DNA from: Brevundimonas guildfordensis
GTDB lineage: Bacteria; Pseudomonadota; Alphaproteobacteria; Caulobacterales; Caulobacteraceae
NCBI RefSeq assembly: GCF_014836405.1
Contig: NZ_JACSQU010000001.1
Span: 1-64,000 of the forward strand
Reading direction: 5' to 3'
DNA: 64,000 nt
Shown here: one piece after another, positions 1 through 9,842 of the stretch
Layout of the letters: the number at the start of each line of letters is the position of its first letter
How positions within the stretch are numbered: position 1 is the stretch's first letter
The notes under the pieces: generated by a model
What the model was told of the DNA's origin: nothing
What the model saw: the letters and a program-made list of their open reading frames with translations, nothing else
The model's database searches: none
Translations under genes and position numbers: made by a program

Positions 1-72
<72 letters not shown>

Positions 73-1046
73 AGCCTCACCTAACCCCGTAGCCCATGCT
101 GCGGGGTTCTCTGCTTTCTCGGGTCGGCGCGGGCTGCGGACGACGACGAGGCTGCCGTTCAGGGCGCGGGCGACTACGCCCTCTCTGCGCAAGGCCTAGC
201 CCTTTCCCACTTTCAGCCGATCTTGACCCGTTGCTCTCCATGGACGCAGGTTGGCGTTCGCGCCCAGGCGTTGGCGTTGGCCTTGGCAGCCTCCTTGGCG
301 CGTGATCCCCAGGGCGGTCGCTAGCCAGGCTAGAACGCCGGCGTCAGCACGATCATCGCAAGACGCGCTTTCACTTCTCCTATGTGGCCCTGGCGATCGA
401 CGCCAATGGGCCAGGGCCGCTTGCACTGGCGAAAGGTGCGCGAGGCGCTGGGAGACCCGCGACGCGGAAAAGGCCAGTCACGGCGCGCGCGACATCCGCT
501 ACTACATGCAGGGCGAGGTCGCCCGCATCATGCTGGCCCGCGGGCTGCGCCTGAGGGCTGCCGCCGGCGTCGAAGAGGGCTGCTGGGCATCGACCAGTCG
601 GTCAGCCGCTATCTCTGGGCGCGGGCGGGTCCAAGTGCGAGCTTGAGCAGGGAAGGCGCATCGGCTGAACATGACCCGTCGGCCGGGACGTCGGCCCGGG
701 CGCCTCGCAAGGCGAACGACCCCTCCAGTGGTCCCCGCCTTCGGCTTCTTGCAGGCCGCCCATTGGTGGCTTCCGCGGACGTGGAAGGGCTGTGACGGAG
801 TGAGGCGCGCGTTGGGACCGCCGGCGCCCGGATCCAAAGGCCTGCCCGGGCCCTCGACGCCGCGCTTTCCCCTACATTTGCGCCGCAAGGCCTGACCTTC
901 GAGATCCCGCGGGCAGTCGTTGCTCCGGTCTAGATCGAGGCCTGCATTACCGGCCGCTACTCGGGGCATAAGACATCACCCCGCAACGCGGCCAAGTCGG
1001 TTCAGGTCCCGTATCGCCAATCAGTTGGGCATTCAGGCCGATGCCA
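73..1046. other. Gene-free stretch next to the tRNA, possible degenerate remnant
   Basis: About 970 bp without a gene I can support. Several short overlapping reading frames occur on both strands (for example 251-646 and 502-969), but all are rich in Arg, Ala, Gly and Pro, have no recognisable domain and no convincing ribosome site. Short peptide-like stretches in different frames give the impression of a decayed coding region. Its position directly 3' of a tRNA gene fits an eroded integration site, but I see no integrase and no clear direct repeat of the tRNA end. Confidence 0.35.
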
Positions 1047-1082
1047 CAAAAGAAAAGGGGCGGCGAATCGCTTCGCCGCCCC
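1047..1082 (-). terminator. Rho-independent terminator of the TonB receptor gene
   Basis: A perfect 11-bp stem, GGGGCGGCGAA (1057-1067) and TTCGCCGCCCC (1072-1082), closes a TCGC loop. On the minus strand the stem is followed by a T-rich tract (complement of 1047-1056). It lies 22 bp after the stop codon of the receptor gene. Confidence 0.85.
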
Positions 1083-1103
1083 TCTGTCTCGCGCCAGTAG
1101 GAC

Positions 1104-4067
1104 TTACCAGCTGCGGCTCAAGTTGATGAACCCGCGACGGCCCAGGTAGTCGTACTGGGAGGACAGCGGCACGTTACCGGCGCCGCGTCCGCCACCCGAG
1201 CCCGAGGTGAAGGTCGCGGTGTCGTCGAACAGGTTCCGGATACCGACCTGCACCGTCCACTTGTCCATCTTCTTACGGATCGAGACGTTGTGGTTGATGT
1301 AGGTGTCAACGGTACGGACCATGTAGACGGTCTCGCCCAGATAGTTCGCGCTGTTGCTGGCGTACAGGTGATCGTTGGAGCTTTCGGCGACGATGTCGGT
1401 GCTCCAGTTGAACGTGTAATCGCCCTGGTCGTAACGAGCGGTCAGATTGGCCACCCATTCCGGGTTGCCGATACGATCGTTCAGGTTGGTCGGAACCGAA
1501 GCGGTACGCAGTTGCGATTCCCACTCCAGGATGTAGCTGGCGCGAGCGCTCAGCGTCAGGTCGCCCGACTTGAATTCGTGGCCGTAGCGCACGTTCAGGT
1601 CAAGACCTTCAGACAGCTGGCGGTTGATGTTGATGTAGCTGTCGTTGATGGCGGTGATGCGATGGCGCTCTGTAGCAATCGGAGTATTGCCCGGAGCACG
1701 GGTGAACAGGGTGCAGAGCGGATCGTTCGGGAAGTTTTCCGACAGGTAGCAGCCGGCAACGATGTTGGCGGCGCCGAAGCGAGCCACTTCGTTTTCGATT
1801 TCGATCTTGTAGTAGTCGAGAGCGATGCTGAAGTCCGCGAACGACGGCGTCCAGACCAGACCGGCGCTGAACGAGTCAGCAGTCTCCGCTTCCAGCACGC
1901 CTGCCCCACCACCCGTGGTGATGGTTGCCGACGAAGACCCGCCAGCGGTCAGATTGTCCGGAACGCCGGCAGCGGCACAGTTTTGCTGCAAGATCGGGTT
2001 GGTCGAGTTGGCCCAGTTCAGGCACGGGTCAACCGAGGTTTGGCCCAGGAAGCTGGTCTGGTTGGCCAGGAACAGTTCGTACAGGGCCGGCGAACGGAAC
2101 GAAGTGCCCTTGGAGGCGCGCAGGCGCCATTCCGGGTTGATGGCCCAGTTCAGGCCGACCTTGTAGGTCGTGTTGTCCCCATAGCTATCGTAATCCGATA
2201 GGCGGCCCGACACGTTCAGCGTCAGTTCTTGGATAAGCGGAAGGTCCTTCAGAAGCGGGGCTTCCAACTCCAGGAATACTTCGCGGATCGTTTCTTCGCC
2301 CTTGGTGCGGCCTGCCGCCGACATACCCCAGCTGTTGCTGGTGATTTCTTGTTCACCCGGGGTGTCGTCAATCGACTCGCGACGGACCTGGAAGCCAAGA
2401 GCGGCGCCCAGGGGACCGGCAGGCAGGTCGAAGAGCTCACCGCTGATCAGGCCTTCAATGTAGGCATGCTCATAAATGGTGGTGCCTTCTTCGTAGCCGA
2501 AGAGGAAGTCGGCGTCCTGTTGGCGGAACTGGCCGTCACGGAGAACCGGGACCGAAAAGAAGTCCACACCACCAGCCGGGCAGGCGGTTGCGGTGGTCAG
2601 GAAGTCTTCATCGCAGCCGTCATCGCCTTGAGCCGCATACAGGCGGTCTTTGTAGATGAAGGTTGAGCCATAAACTGCGTCAGAGCGGGAGTACTGCGCA
2701 GCCAGTTCCCAGTCGAAGCCTCGACCCATGTCGATCTTGCCACGGATACCGCCGAGGGCGCGGTAGTAATCGACGACCTGCTTGGTATCGCTGTTGATCA
2801 GGATCGTCGGATCGGCCAGAGCCATATCCTTGAACGGGTTGAGCGGGTGCGACGGACCAATGCCGAAGTCAGCCCAGACCTGGCGGAACGAGGCGGTGCT
2901 CGATTCACGACGATTATACATCAGCTCGCCAAACACTTCGGTGTTGGCGGTCAGGTCATATCCGGTGAACAGGTTCAGCGTGATGCGTTCGACCGGGTTG
3001 ACGGCGGTGCGGCTGCTGTAGCGGTCGTCGTGCGTCGGGTTGCGCTCGGCATAGTAACGACGCTTGGCGGGGTCGCTGTTTGCGGCGGTGACGGCGCAAG
3101 CGCCGTAACCGCTGGCGAAGGCCACAACCTGCGCCCAGCCATTTCGGTCACACCCGTTCAGGCCGCCGCCGAGGGTGGCCGATGCATCCGGCTTATAGTC
3201 GATAGCCTGGAAGGACGGGTTGTACAGGGTCACCAGGCCGGCAGCGGTCGAGCTGCACTTGTATTTGCCCGTTTGCTTGTCGACCAGGTCGGCGCGGATC
3301 AGGTGGTTCGCGTCGTAGTAGTAGTTCAGCTGCGGACATTCGAAGATCTCGCGGTCGCCGAACTCGAGGGCCTGACGGTTGTAGTAGTCTGCCGAAATCG
3401 ACAGGTAGCCGCGGTCGTAGGTCCAGCCGTGGCTGGCCGAGATGTTGTACTCTTCGCCACCGCTTTCGAACGGCACCGAGGCGTAGCCGGACATTTCGCC
3501 GCCATCACGGTTGGTGCGGGTGATGATGTTGACCACACCGGCCACAGCGTCGGAACCGTAGATCGACGAAGCGCCGTCAGTCAGGATTTCAATGCGCTCG
3601 ATCAGGTTGCTGGGGATGACGTTCAGGTCGGTCGGGCCAACCGTACCGCGCACACCGGCCGGACCGGCGCGACGACCATTCAGCAGCACCAGCGTACGCT
3701 GAGCCCCGAGGCCCCGCAGCGAGATGGTGTTGGCGCCCGGCCCGCCGGTGGTCACGTAACCGGTGAAGTAGTTGTTGATCTGCCCCGAGGTCGCGGCAAT
3801 CGTCGAGCTCTGCAGGATTTCAGTGGTGTCGACCATACCGGCGAGGGCGGATTCCTCGGAGGTGATGACCTGAACCGGTTGGGTGCTGTTGTAAGCGTTG
3901 CGCTTGATCCGCGAGCCGGTGACGACGACATCGGTCACCGTCGTGGTCTGCTGCGAGCCGGACTCGCTTTGGTTCGATTGCGCCTGCGCGCTCGCATGGG
4001 CGGGAGCCAGCATCACAACGCTGGCCAAGACTGTAGAGGCCAGTAGGCCGATACGATTCACTCTCAT
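1104..4067 (-). CDS. TonB-dependent outer-membrane receptor
   Basis: The 987-residue product starts with a signal peptide (MRVNRIGLLASTVLASVVML, then cleavage near ASAQA). A TonB-box-like TVTDVVVTGSRI leads into a plug domain containing LNGRRAG and DGASSIYGSDAVAGVVNIIT, and then a long beta-barrel. The C-terminus FINLSRSW ends in an aromatic residue, as outer-membrane barrels do. Such receptors import large or scarce substrates using the TonB-ExbB-ExbD system. The gene is divergent from a secreted S9 peptidase, a common pairing in Caulobacterales and sphingomonads where the peptidase and receptor probably handle the same peptide. The ligand cannot be read from sequence. A terminator follows at 1047-1082. 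Confidence 0.93.
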   Translation of the reverse strand: MRVNRIGLLASTVLASVVMLAPAHASAQAQSNQSESGSQQTTTVTDVVVTGSRIKRNAYNSTQPVQVITSEESALAGMVDTTEILQSSTIAATSGQINNYFTGYVTTGGPGANTISLRGLGAQRTLVLLNGRRAGPAGVRGTVGPTDLNVIPSNLIERIEILTDGASSIYGSDAVAGVVNIITRTNRDGGEMSGYASVPFESGGEEYNISASHGWTYDRGYLSISADYYNRQALEFGDREIFECPQLNYYYDANHLIRADLVDKQTGKYKCSSTAAGLVTLYNPSFQAIDYKPDASATLGGGLNGCDRNGWAQVVAFASGYGACAVTAANSDPAKRRYYAERNPTHDDRYSSRTAVNPVERITLNLFTGYDLTANTEVFGELMYNRRESSTASFRQVWADFGIGPSHPLNPFKDMALADPTILINSDTKQVVDYYRALGGIRGKIDMGRGFDWELAAQYSRSDAVYGSTFIYKDRLYAAQGDDGCDEDFLTTATACPAGGVDFFSVPVLRDGQFRQQDADFLFGYEEGTTIYEHAYIEGLISGELFDLPAGPLGAALGFQVRRESIDDTPGEQEITSNSWGMSAAGRTKGEETIREVFLELEAPLLKDLPLIQELTLNVSGRLSDYDSYGDNTTYKVGLNWAINPEWRLRASKGTSFRSPALYELFLANQTSFLGQTSVDPCLNWANSTNPILQQNCAAAGVPDNLTAGGSSSATITTGGGAGVLEAETADSFSAGLVWTPSFADFSIALDYYKIEIENEVARFGAANIVAGCYLSENFPNDPLCTLFTRAPGNTPIATERHRITAINDSYININRQLSEGLDLNVRYGHEFKSGDLTLSARASYILEWESQLRTASVPTNLNDRIGNPEWVANLTARYDQGDYTFNWSTDIVAESSNDHLYASNSANYLGETVYMVRTVDTYINHNVSIRKKMDKWTVQVGIRNLFDDTATFTSGSGGGRGAGNVPLSSQYDYLGRRGFINLSRSW

Positions 4068-4325
4068 AAAACCCCCAGTTTGGTCGCTTAGCAGTTGTCC
4101 TGATCGGCTGCCGCGAAGGCGGCCACGTACGGACCATCGTCGATGGCGAATAGCCTACATTTAGACTAGAACGCCGCAATGCCAACACTAATATGACTAA
4201 CTTTGTTGCTTTTTCGCCGTAATTGTCGTTCCTCGACGAGGTGCGGTTTGCCGCGCTGCCCCATCGTCAGAGGCAGTCGCATCCGTTGCAAAGATGGCGA
4301 TATCTGAAAATATCAGAGAGAATTC

Positions 4326-6350
4326 ATGACGAGTCAGCTGCTTGGCGGCCTTGTGGCTGCGGTTCTTCTCGCCACAGGGGCGTCAGCCCCGTCAGCGGCG
4401 GCGACAAATCCCCCGGAAGCCTCGGCATTCGCGCGAAGGCCAGCGATCTCCAGCGTCTCTATTTCGCCTAATGGCGAACACATTGTGGCGGTCATTTCCG
4501 CCGACGGCAAACGTCGCGCCCTCGCCATCTGGAAGGCCGATGATCTGCGATCAGCGCCTCATGTCGTGGGGTCGGATCCCCGTTCCGAAATCATTGCCGC
4601 CCAGTTCATCAAGAACGACCGCCTCTTTGTAACGACTCAACAACTTGCCGATTTCAGCCTGAGCGGAACGGCCGAACGTTCCTATAGAACGCGGACACAG
4701 GTGCTCGACCTGGAGGGCAATCCGGTGCGGATTGGGCTGAAGTTCGACGGGCTGACCGACGAGCAGCAGCAGTTCGTGGGCATTGGCGGTCTAGTCAGCA
4801 GCCTGCCGCAGGATCCCCAATCCATTCTGGTGCGCGATCCCATGCGGGGCGACACCTATGTGCTCAACCTCTATACCGGCCGCAGCGAACGGAGGGAGCG
4901 CGGCTCCGATCGGTTCAGCAGCCCGCAGGCCGACCTGAACGGCGAGATCCGTGCGCGACAACAGGTCGATTTTGACAACGGCGCCGCCTACATCGCCCAA
5001 TGGATCAAAGATCCTAGCGGCAACTGGGCCGAGCACTTCCGCTGGTATGCCCGCGACAGAAAGCCTGTTTCCATCGCCGGCTTCTCGAACGATCCCAACA
5101 TCATCTTCGTCAGCCATGTAGAGGGTCGGGACCACGACGCGATCTACGAATATGACATCGCGCAGCGTAAGCTAGGCGATGTCGCCTTCGCACATCCTTT
5201 GTTCAGCGCCAGCGGAGTCGTCCGTTCGCGATCACCCCAGGATTTCGGCGAAGTCTTGGGCTTCAGCTATGAAGCCGAGCGCGGGCGAGTCTACTGGGCC
5301 GATCCTCAGATGGAGGCGGCCTTCAGCCAGATTCGCGCGGCCCTGGGCGTCCGCGACGTCGCTGTGGACTGGAAGGACACGGCGACGGGCCAGGTCGCAC
5401 GCCTGAACGTTGGGGAGGGCGCTGACATTGACATCGTTTCCTACACCGACGACCGCTCCAAATTCATTATCCGCAAGGCTGGCGGCTCGCTGCCCCCGGA
5501 ATACTACGTGCTTCAGCACGGCCGAATGAGCCTGCTGGGGCGTGCCAATCCCGAACTACGCGAAGCCAAGCTCGGTCCCGTCAGTCTGGTCCAGTACGCG
5601 GCGCGAGATGGCCTCACGATCCCCGCCATCCTAACCAAGCCGGACCCAACCGTGTTCGGCCCCGGACCCTATCCGTCCATCATTACCCCTCACGGCGGAC
5701 CTTGGGCCCGCGATGAGCTGGACTGGGACGCCAGCGGATGGACCCAGTACTTCGCCACGCGCGGCTACGCCGTCCTGCAGCCGCAATTTCGAGGATCGGA
5801 GGGGTGGGGCCAGACGCTGTGGCGCGCTGGGGATGGCGAATGGGGCCGCAAGATGCAGGACGACAAGGACGACGGCGCCCGCTGGTTGATCGAGCAGGGC
5901 GTCGCTGCTCCGGATCGGATCGCCATGCACGGCTACTCCTACGGCGGCTACGCCGCCATGATGGCGGCGGTGCGTCCCAACGGCCTCTATCAGTGCGCCA
6001 TCGCTGGGGCTGGTCCGGCGACGATCGACCTGTTCAAGAAGGGCACTTACAACAGTCGCTTCCTGCGCGAGTTCCAGCACCCCACCGCCAATGGCGAGGA
6101 CCCGCTGCGGCGTATTGGGGAGGTCTCGATCCCGATCTACCTCTACACTGGCGACCGCGACACGCGCGTCGTTCCGGCTGAGTCCCGCACTTTCGCCGCG
6201 GCGCTGGAGCGACTGGGCAAGCCAGTGCAACTGCGCATCTTGCCGGACATGGAGCACACCATAAACACCTGGACGCCTGAGAACACCGAGGCGATCCTCA
6301 CCTCGATCGAGGAGTTCCTGAAGACCTCCTGCGGCCCCAACGGTCTGTAA
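4326..6350 (+). CDS. Secreted S9-family (prolyl oligopeptidase-type) peptidase
   Basis: The 674-residue product has an N-terminal signal peptide (MTSQLLGGLVAAVLLATGAS), a beta-propeller-like region (about residues 35-410) and a C-terminal alpha/beta-hydrolase domain. The nucleophile motif GYSYGG places Ser at residue 538; the acid is probably in TGDRDTRV and the histidine in DMEHTI near the C-terminus. HGGPW forms the oxyanion region typical of S9C acylaminoacyl peptidases. It should cleave short peptides in the periplasm or at the surface. It is transcribed away from the TonB receptor at 1104-4067, with a 258-bp shared promoter region, so joint use of one peptide substrate is likely. The ATG at 4326 follows an AGAGAGAA purine stretch. 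Confidence 0.9.
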   Translation: MTSQLLGGLVAAVLLATGASAPSAAATNPPEASAFARRPAISSVSISPNGEHIVAVISADGKRRALAIWKADDLRSAPHVVGSDPRSEIIAAQFIKNDRLFVTTQQLADFSLSGTAERSYRTRTQVLDLEGNPVRIGLKFDGLTDEQQQFVGIGGLVSSLPQDPQSILVRDPMRGDTYVLNLYTGRSERRERGSDRFSSPQADLNGEIRARQQVDFDNGAAYIAQWIKDPSGNWAEHFRWYARDRKPVSIAGFSNDPNIIFVSHVEGRDHDAIYEYDIAQRKLGDVAFAHPLFSASGVVRSRSPQDFGEVLGFSYEAERGRVYWADPQMEAAFSQIRAALGVRDVAVDWKDTATGQVARLNVGEGADIDIVSYTDDRSKFIIRKAGGSLPPEYYVLQHGRMSLLGRANPELREAKLGPVSLVQYAARDGLTIPAILTKPDPTVFGPGPYPSIITPHGGPWARDELDWDASGWTQYFATRGYAVLQPQFRGSEGWGQTLWRAGDGEWGRKMQDDKDDGARWLIEQGVAAPDRIAMHGYSYGGYAAMMAAVRPNGLYQCAIAGAGPATIDLFKKGTYNSRFLREFQHPTANGEDPLRRIGEVSIPIYLYTGDRDTRVVPAESRTFAAALERLGKPVQLRILPDMEHTINTWTPENTEAILTSIEEFLKTSCGPNGL

Positions 6351-6757
6351 GTCTGGCCCAGCGGGCGCGAAGGCTAGCCGGCGGCGCGTCGTCGGCGCAT
6401 TCAATCGTCATCCGGCACAGGCCGGGAAAGCTGCTCGGTCGCGATCACGGAGCTGACGCCTGATGCGATCGCAGCTCGCTTAAGGGTAACGCGAGAGTGA
6501 CCTCATTGCGCGGGCACGCCCAATTACTCTGGTCGCGGTGCGATCCAGCGTAAGGTTTTGTCGAAAAATAGCGACCCTAGAGATAACGAGCGTATCTCAG
6601 TTCAATATCTCTGTGCGACATAGTTGAAATCACTCTCTGCAGTGAAGGAAATACAAAAAAGGTAAACCAAAACTATTTCAAAGAATGACATTAACGGCCC
6701 AGCTTAAGGGCTACATGGCCGCCCGAAGATTTTGTCTCACTTCGGGGGCCTTCGGGC
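6351..6757. other. 407-bp intergenic region upstream of the receptor/phosphatase unit
   Basis: No gene is supported here. The second half (6540-6700) is AT-rich compared with its surroundings and probably carries the promoter of the receptor at 6758. A short perfect inverted repeat, GAGATA (6580-6585) and TATCTC (6593-6598) with a 7-bp gap, could be an operator. I looked for a Pho box (two CTGTCAT-like repeats) because of the downstream phosphatases and found no convincing match. Confidence 0.4.
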
Positions 6758-9715
6758 ATGCTTACAAAACAGTTCAAATCGGCATTGATGTGCGGCGCGG
6801 CCTGCATGGGGCTGGGCGTCGTCGCCATCCCGACGGCCTCGTGGGCTGATGATGCGGCGTCGACGGTTGTAGCTGCGGACGCGGGCCAGGTCAGCGGTGT
6901 CGTGACCGACGCCGACGGGCGGAGCTATCTGGTCGGCGCCGAGGTGCGCATCGACGGCTACAGCCAGGTCGCCGTGACCGACCGCGAAGGGCGCTTCACG
7001 CTCCAGCGGGCGCCGGTGGGGCGTCATACCCTGAGCATCGCCTATGTCGGCCGCGTCACCCACCGCATGGAAGTTGACATCGCCGCCGGCGCCGTCACGC
7101 CCGTGAATGCCGCCCTGTCGATCGACACCGGCGCGTCTTCGGTCGCCGACGTGGTCGTGACCGCCTCGCGCCCGATGGCGGAATCGGAAGCCGCCGCGCT
7201 GCAGATCCAGCGCTCGTCGACGTCGCTCGTGAACGTGGTGGCGGCGGACGCCATCGGCCGCTTCCCGGACCAGAACATCGCCGCGGCCCTCAGCCGCCTG
7301 CCGGGCATCGCCGTCGAGCGCGACCAGGGCCAGGAGCGCTATGTCAACCTGCGCGGCGCGCCGTCGCGCTGGACGACGATCGCCTTCGACGGCGTCAACG
7401 TCATCAGTCCCTCGGGCCGTACCGCGCGCCTCGACACCATCCCAGCCGCCATCGCCAGCTCGGTGCAGGCGCGCAAGGCCGTCACCGCCGCCATGCCGGG
7501 CGAGACCCTGGCGGGCAACATCAACATCATCACCCGCAGCGCCTTCGACTATCCGGGCCTAATGGCCGCGGCCGACCTCGGCCTGGGCTATAACGACCTG
7601 GGCGGCGGCGCTCAGTACAACGTCGGCGGCTTCATCTCGAACACCTTCGCCGACGGCCGCTTCGGCGTTCTGCTGTCGGCCTCGCGCTATGAGCGCGAAA
7701 TGGTCACCGACAACTTCGAGACCGACTGGGAAGTGGCTTCGGAAGACCGCGAACCCGGCGCCGAGACACGCACCTGGGCCGACGCCCACCAGAACAAGCT
7801 GTACCGTCTGACGCGCAGCAACACCGCCTATTCGGGCCGGCTGGACTATCGTCCCTCGGACGACCACCGCTTCTTCCTGAGCAGCATCTACACCGAGTTC
7901 ACCGACGACGAGATGCGCAACGCGCATGAGTTCGACTTCGACGACGGCGCAGTGCGCACCGATCGGGCGGCGATCACGCGCGGCTACGCCGACGTCCGCA
8001 CCGGCAATACGGCGCAGCAGGGCACGATCTACAACGTCGACCTCGACAGCACGCTGAACATCGGCCACACGACCCAGAGCATCTTCACCACCACCTTGGG
8101 CGGCGATCAGCGCTTCGGCGGGTGGAACGCCTCCTGGCGGCTGAACTACACGGACGCGAAGAGCGAGGGCGGCCCGGGCTTCAACTCGACCTGGAAGAGC
8201 CCGAGTAACCGTCGCCCGACCGTGGTCTATGACTTCACGGACCGCGAGAATCACGGGGTCCGCCTGTACGACACGGTGGTCAATCCCGACGGCTCCTTCA
8301 GCCGCGGCGACATCAAGCGTTCGCTGGACCCGCAGGACTACAACTTCGTCAATCTGCGCTCGACCACCAGCCTGGCGCAGACTGAGGCCTATACGGCGCG
8401 GCTGGACCTGACCCGCGACGTCGATCTGTTTGGCTTGCCGACCGAACTCGCGTTCGGCTTCCAGTACGACAACCGCACCAAGGAGAACACCACCAGCCGA
8501 CTGGACATCCTGCCCGGGGCGCTGACGGCGGCGGGCATCGCCCTGCCGACCACCGACGACTTCGCGCTCAACAAGCCCTACAAGGGCGCCCTGCCGCTCG
8601 GCTACGCCTTCCGCTACCACTCCAAGCAAGGCGCCTGGGATCTGTGGAACCGCCTTGCGCCCCACGCCGTGGTCGCGCCCGGCGTTGCCGAGGACGGCTA
8701 TTACAAGGTGAGTGAGGCCGTGACGGCCGGTTACGCGATGGCCACCACCTATTTCGACTGGGGCAACCTGGTCGCCGGGGTGCGGCTTGAGCACACCGAA
8801 AACACGGGTGAAGCCCTGGTGGATAAGGGGCAGGGCTATCAGCCGCTGGAAGTCTCGGACGATAACGTCCAGGCCTTCCCGAGCCTGCACCTGAACTGGG
8901 ACATCAACGATGAGATGAAGCTGCGCTTGTCGGCCAACACCGGGGCGGCCCGCCCCGACTACACCGACCTGCGTCCGAACTTCAGCATCAACGACGAAGA
9001 CCTGGAAATCAGCGGCGGCAATCCCTCGGCCGGTCCGGAGAAGTCCATCGGCTTCGACGCCTATTTCGAGTGGTACCGTCCGGGCGGAGCCTTCCTGTCG
9101 GTCGGCGCCTACTACAAGGATCTGCGCGACGTCCTGTTCGATATCGAACAGGTCCGGTTCGGCAGCGATGTCCTGAACCAGCCTGGCCTGGACCGTTCCG
9201 ACTATGCGTTCTTCACCATCGACAACGGCGGCGACGGCTTCATCCGCGGCCTGGAGTTCTCCTACTCGCAGACGCTGGAGCCCTACGCCGAGCGTCTGGG
9301 CCTGCCGGACTGGGCTTCGGGCTTCGGCGTGCGCGCCAACCTGACGCTGAATGAGTCGGAGGCCACCACGCCGGACGGCCGCAAGGTCGGCCTGCCGGGC
9401 GCCTCGGACGTCATCTACAACGCGGCCCTGTCGTATGAGCGTTACGGCTTCTCGAGCCGCATCAGCTGGCAGCACCGCTCCGAATGGCTGGACGGACTGG
9501 GCGACGGCGACATCGTCGGCGACAGCTATTGGGACGAAGTGGGCCGGCTGGACTTCAAGGCCAGCTATGCCTTCAACGACAATGCTGAAGTCTACTTCGA
9601 CGCCAACAACCTGCTGAACGAGCCGGGCATCCGGTACCAGGGCGAAACCTGGCGCGTGTCCGAGTTCGAGCGTTTCGGCGCTCGCTACATGATCGGCCTG
9701 CGTCTGAACTTCTAA
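6758..9715 (+). CDS. TonB-dependent receptor with N-terminal carboxypeptidase-regulatory-like domain
   Basis: The 985-residue product has a signal peptide (about residues 1-30, ending ASWA). A carboxypeptidase-regulatory-like domain follows (about 45-125, GQVSGVVTDADGRSYLVGA), then VVVTASRP and a plug domain. FPDQNIAAALSRLPGIAVER and LRGAPSRWTTIAFDGVNV match the TIGR01782 group common in Xanthomonas and Caulobacter. The barrel ends in a terminal Phe (GLRLNF). Two secreted phosphatases follow at 9843 and 11275, so the imported ligand may be a phosphorylated organic compound or the product released from one. This link rests on gene order only. Confidence 0.93.
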   Translation: MLTKQFKSALMCGAACMGLGVVAIPTASWADDAASTVVAADAGQVSGVVTDADGRSYLVGAEVRIDGYSQVAVTDREGRFTLQRAPVGRHTLSIAYVGRVTHRMEVDIAAGAVTPVNAALSIDTGASSVADVVVTASRPMAESEAAALQIQRSSTSLVNVVAADAIGRFPDQNIAAALSRLPGIAVERDQGQERYVNLRGAPSRWTTIAFDGVNVISPSGRTARLDTIPAAIASSVQARKAVTAAMPGETLAGNINIITRSAFDYPGLMAAADLGLGYNDLGGGAQYNVGGFISNTFADGRFGVLLSASRYEREMVTDNFETDWEVASEDREPGAETRTWADAHQNKLYRLTRSNTAYSGRLDYRPSDDHRFFLSSIYTEFTDDEMRNAHEFDFDDGAVRTDRAAITRGYADVRTGNTAQQGTIYNVDLDSTLNIGHTTQSIFTTTLGGDQRFGGWNASWRLNYTDAKSEGGPGFNSTWKSPSNRRPTVVYDFTDRENHGVRLYDTVVNPDGSFSRGDIKRSLDPQDYNFVNLRSTTSLAQTEAYTARLDLTRDVDLFGLPTELAFGFQYDNRTKENTTSRLDILPGALTAAGIALPTTDDFALNKPYKGALPLGYAFRYHSKQGAWDLWNRLAPHAVVAPGVAEDGYYKVSEAVTAGYAMATTYFDWGNLVAGVRLEHTENTGEALVDKGQGYQPLEVSDDNVQAFPSLHLNWDINDEMKLRLSANTGAARPDYTDLRPNFSINDEDLEISGGNPSAGPEKSIGFDAYFEWYRPGGAFLSVGAYYKDLRDVLFDIEQVRFGSDVLNQPGLDRSDYAFFTIDNGGDGFIRGLEFSYSQTLEPYAERLGLPDWASGFGVRANLTLNESEATTPDGRKVGLPGASDVIYNAALSYERYGFSSRISWQHRSEWLDGLGDGDIVGDSYWDEVGRLDFKASYAFNDNAEVYFDANNLLNEPGIRYQGETWRVSEFERFGARYMIGLRLNF

Positions 9716-9734
9716 ACGCGTCCGTCTACTTGCG

Positions 9735-9775
9735 CCGCCGCCGTTCCGACCTCGGGACGGCGGCGGTCGCGGCGT
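9735..9775 (+). terminator. GC-rich hairpin after the TonB receptor, possible weak terminator
   Basis: A 13-bp stem (9735-9747 with 9754-9766, one G-T pair) encloses a GACCTC loop and is followed after 8 bp by TTTT. The run of T is short and offset, so it may only attenuate transcription into the downstream phosphatase gene. Confidence 0.45.
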
Positions 9776-9842
9776 TTTCAGAGGCGCTTTCGCCTCACCA
9801 TCCGGTCGTCATGACCGTCGTGTAACTCGATTGAGGGCGTCA

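Noticed and set aside
251..969. Overlapping frames after the tRNA that might be a small gene
   Set aside because: Three frames compete over the same stretch, none has a family-like composition, a ribosome site or a recognisable motif.
6541..6757. Pho box upstream of the receptor/phosphatase unit
   Set aside because: No pair of CTGTCAT-like repeats at 11-bp spacing was found; the best segment matches too poorly to report.
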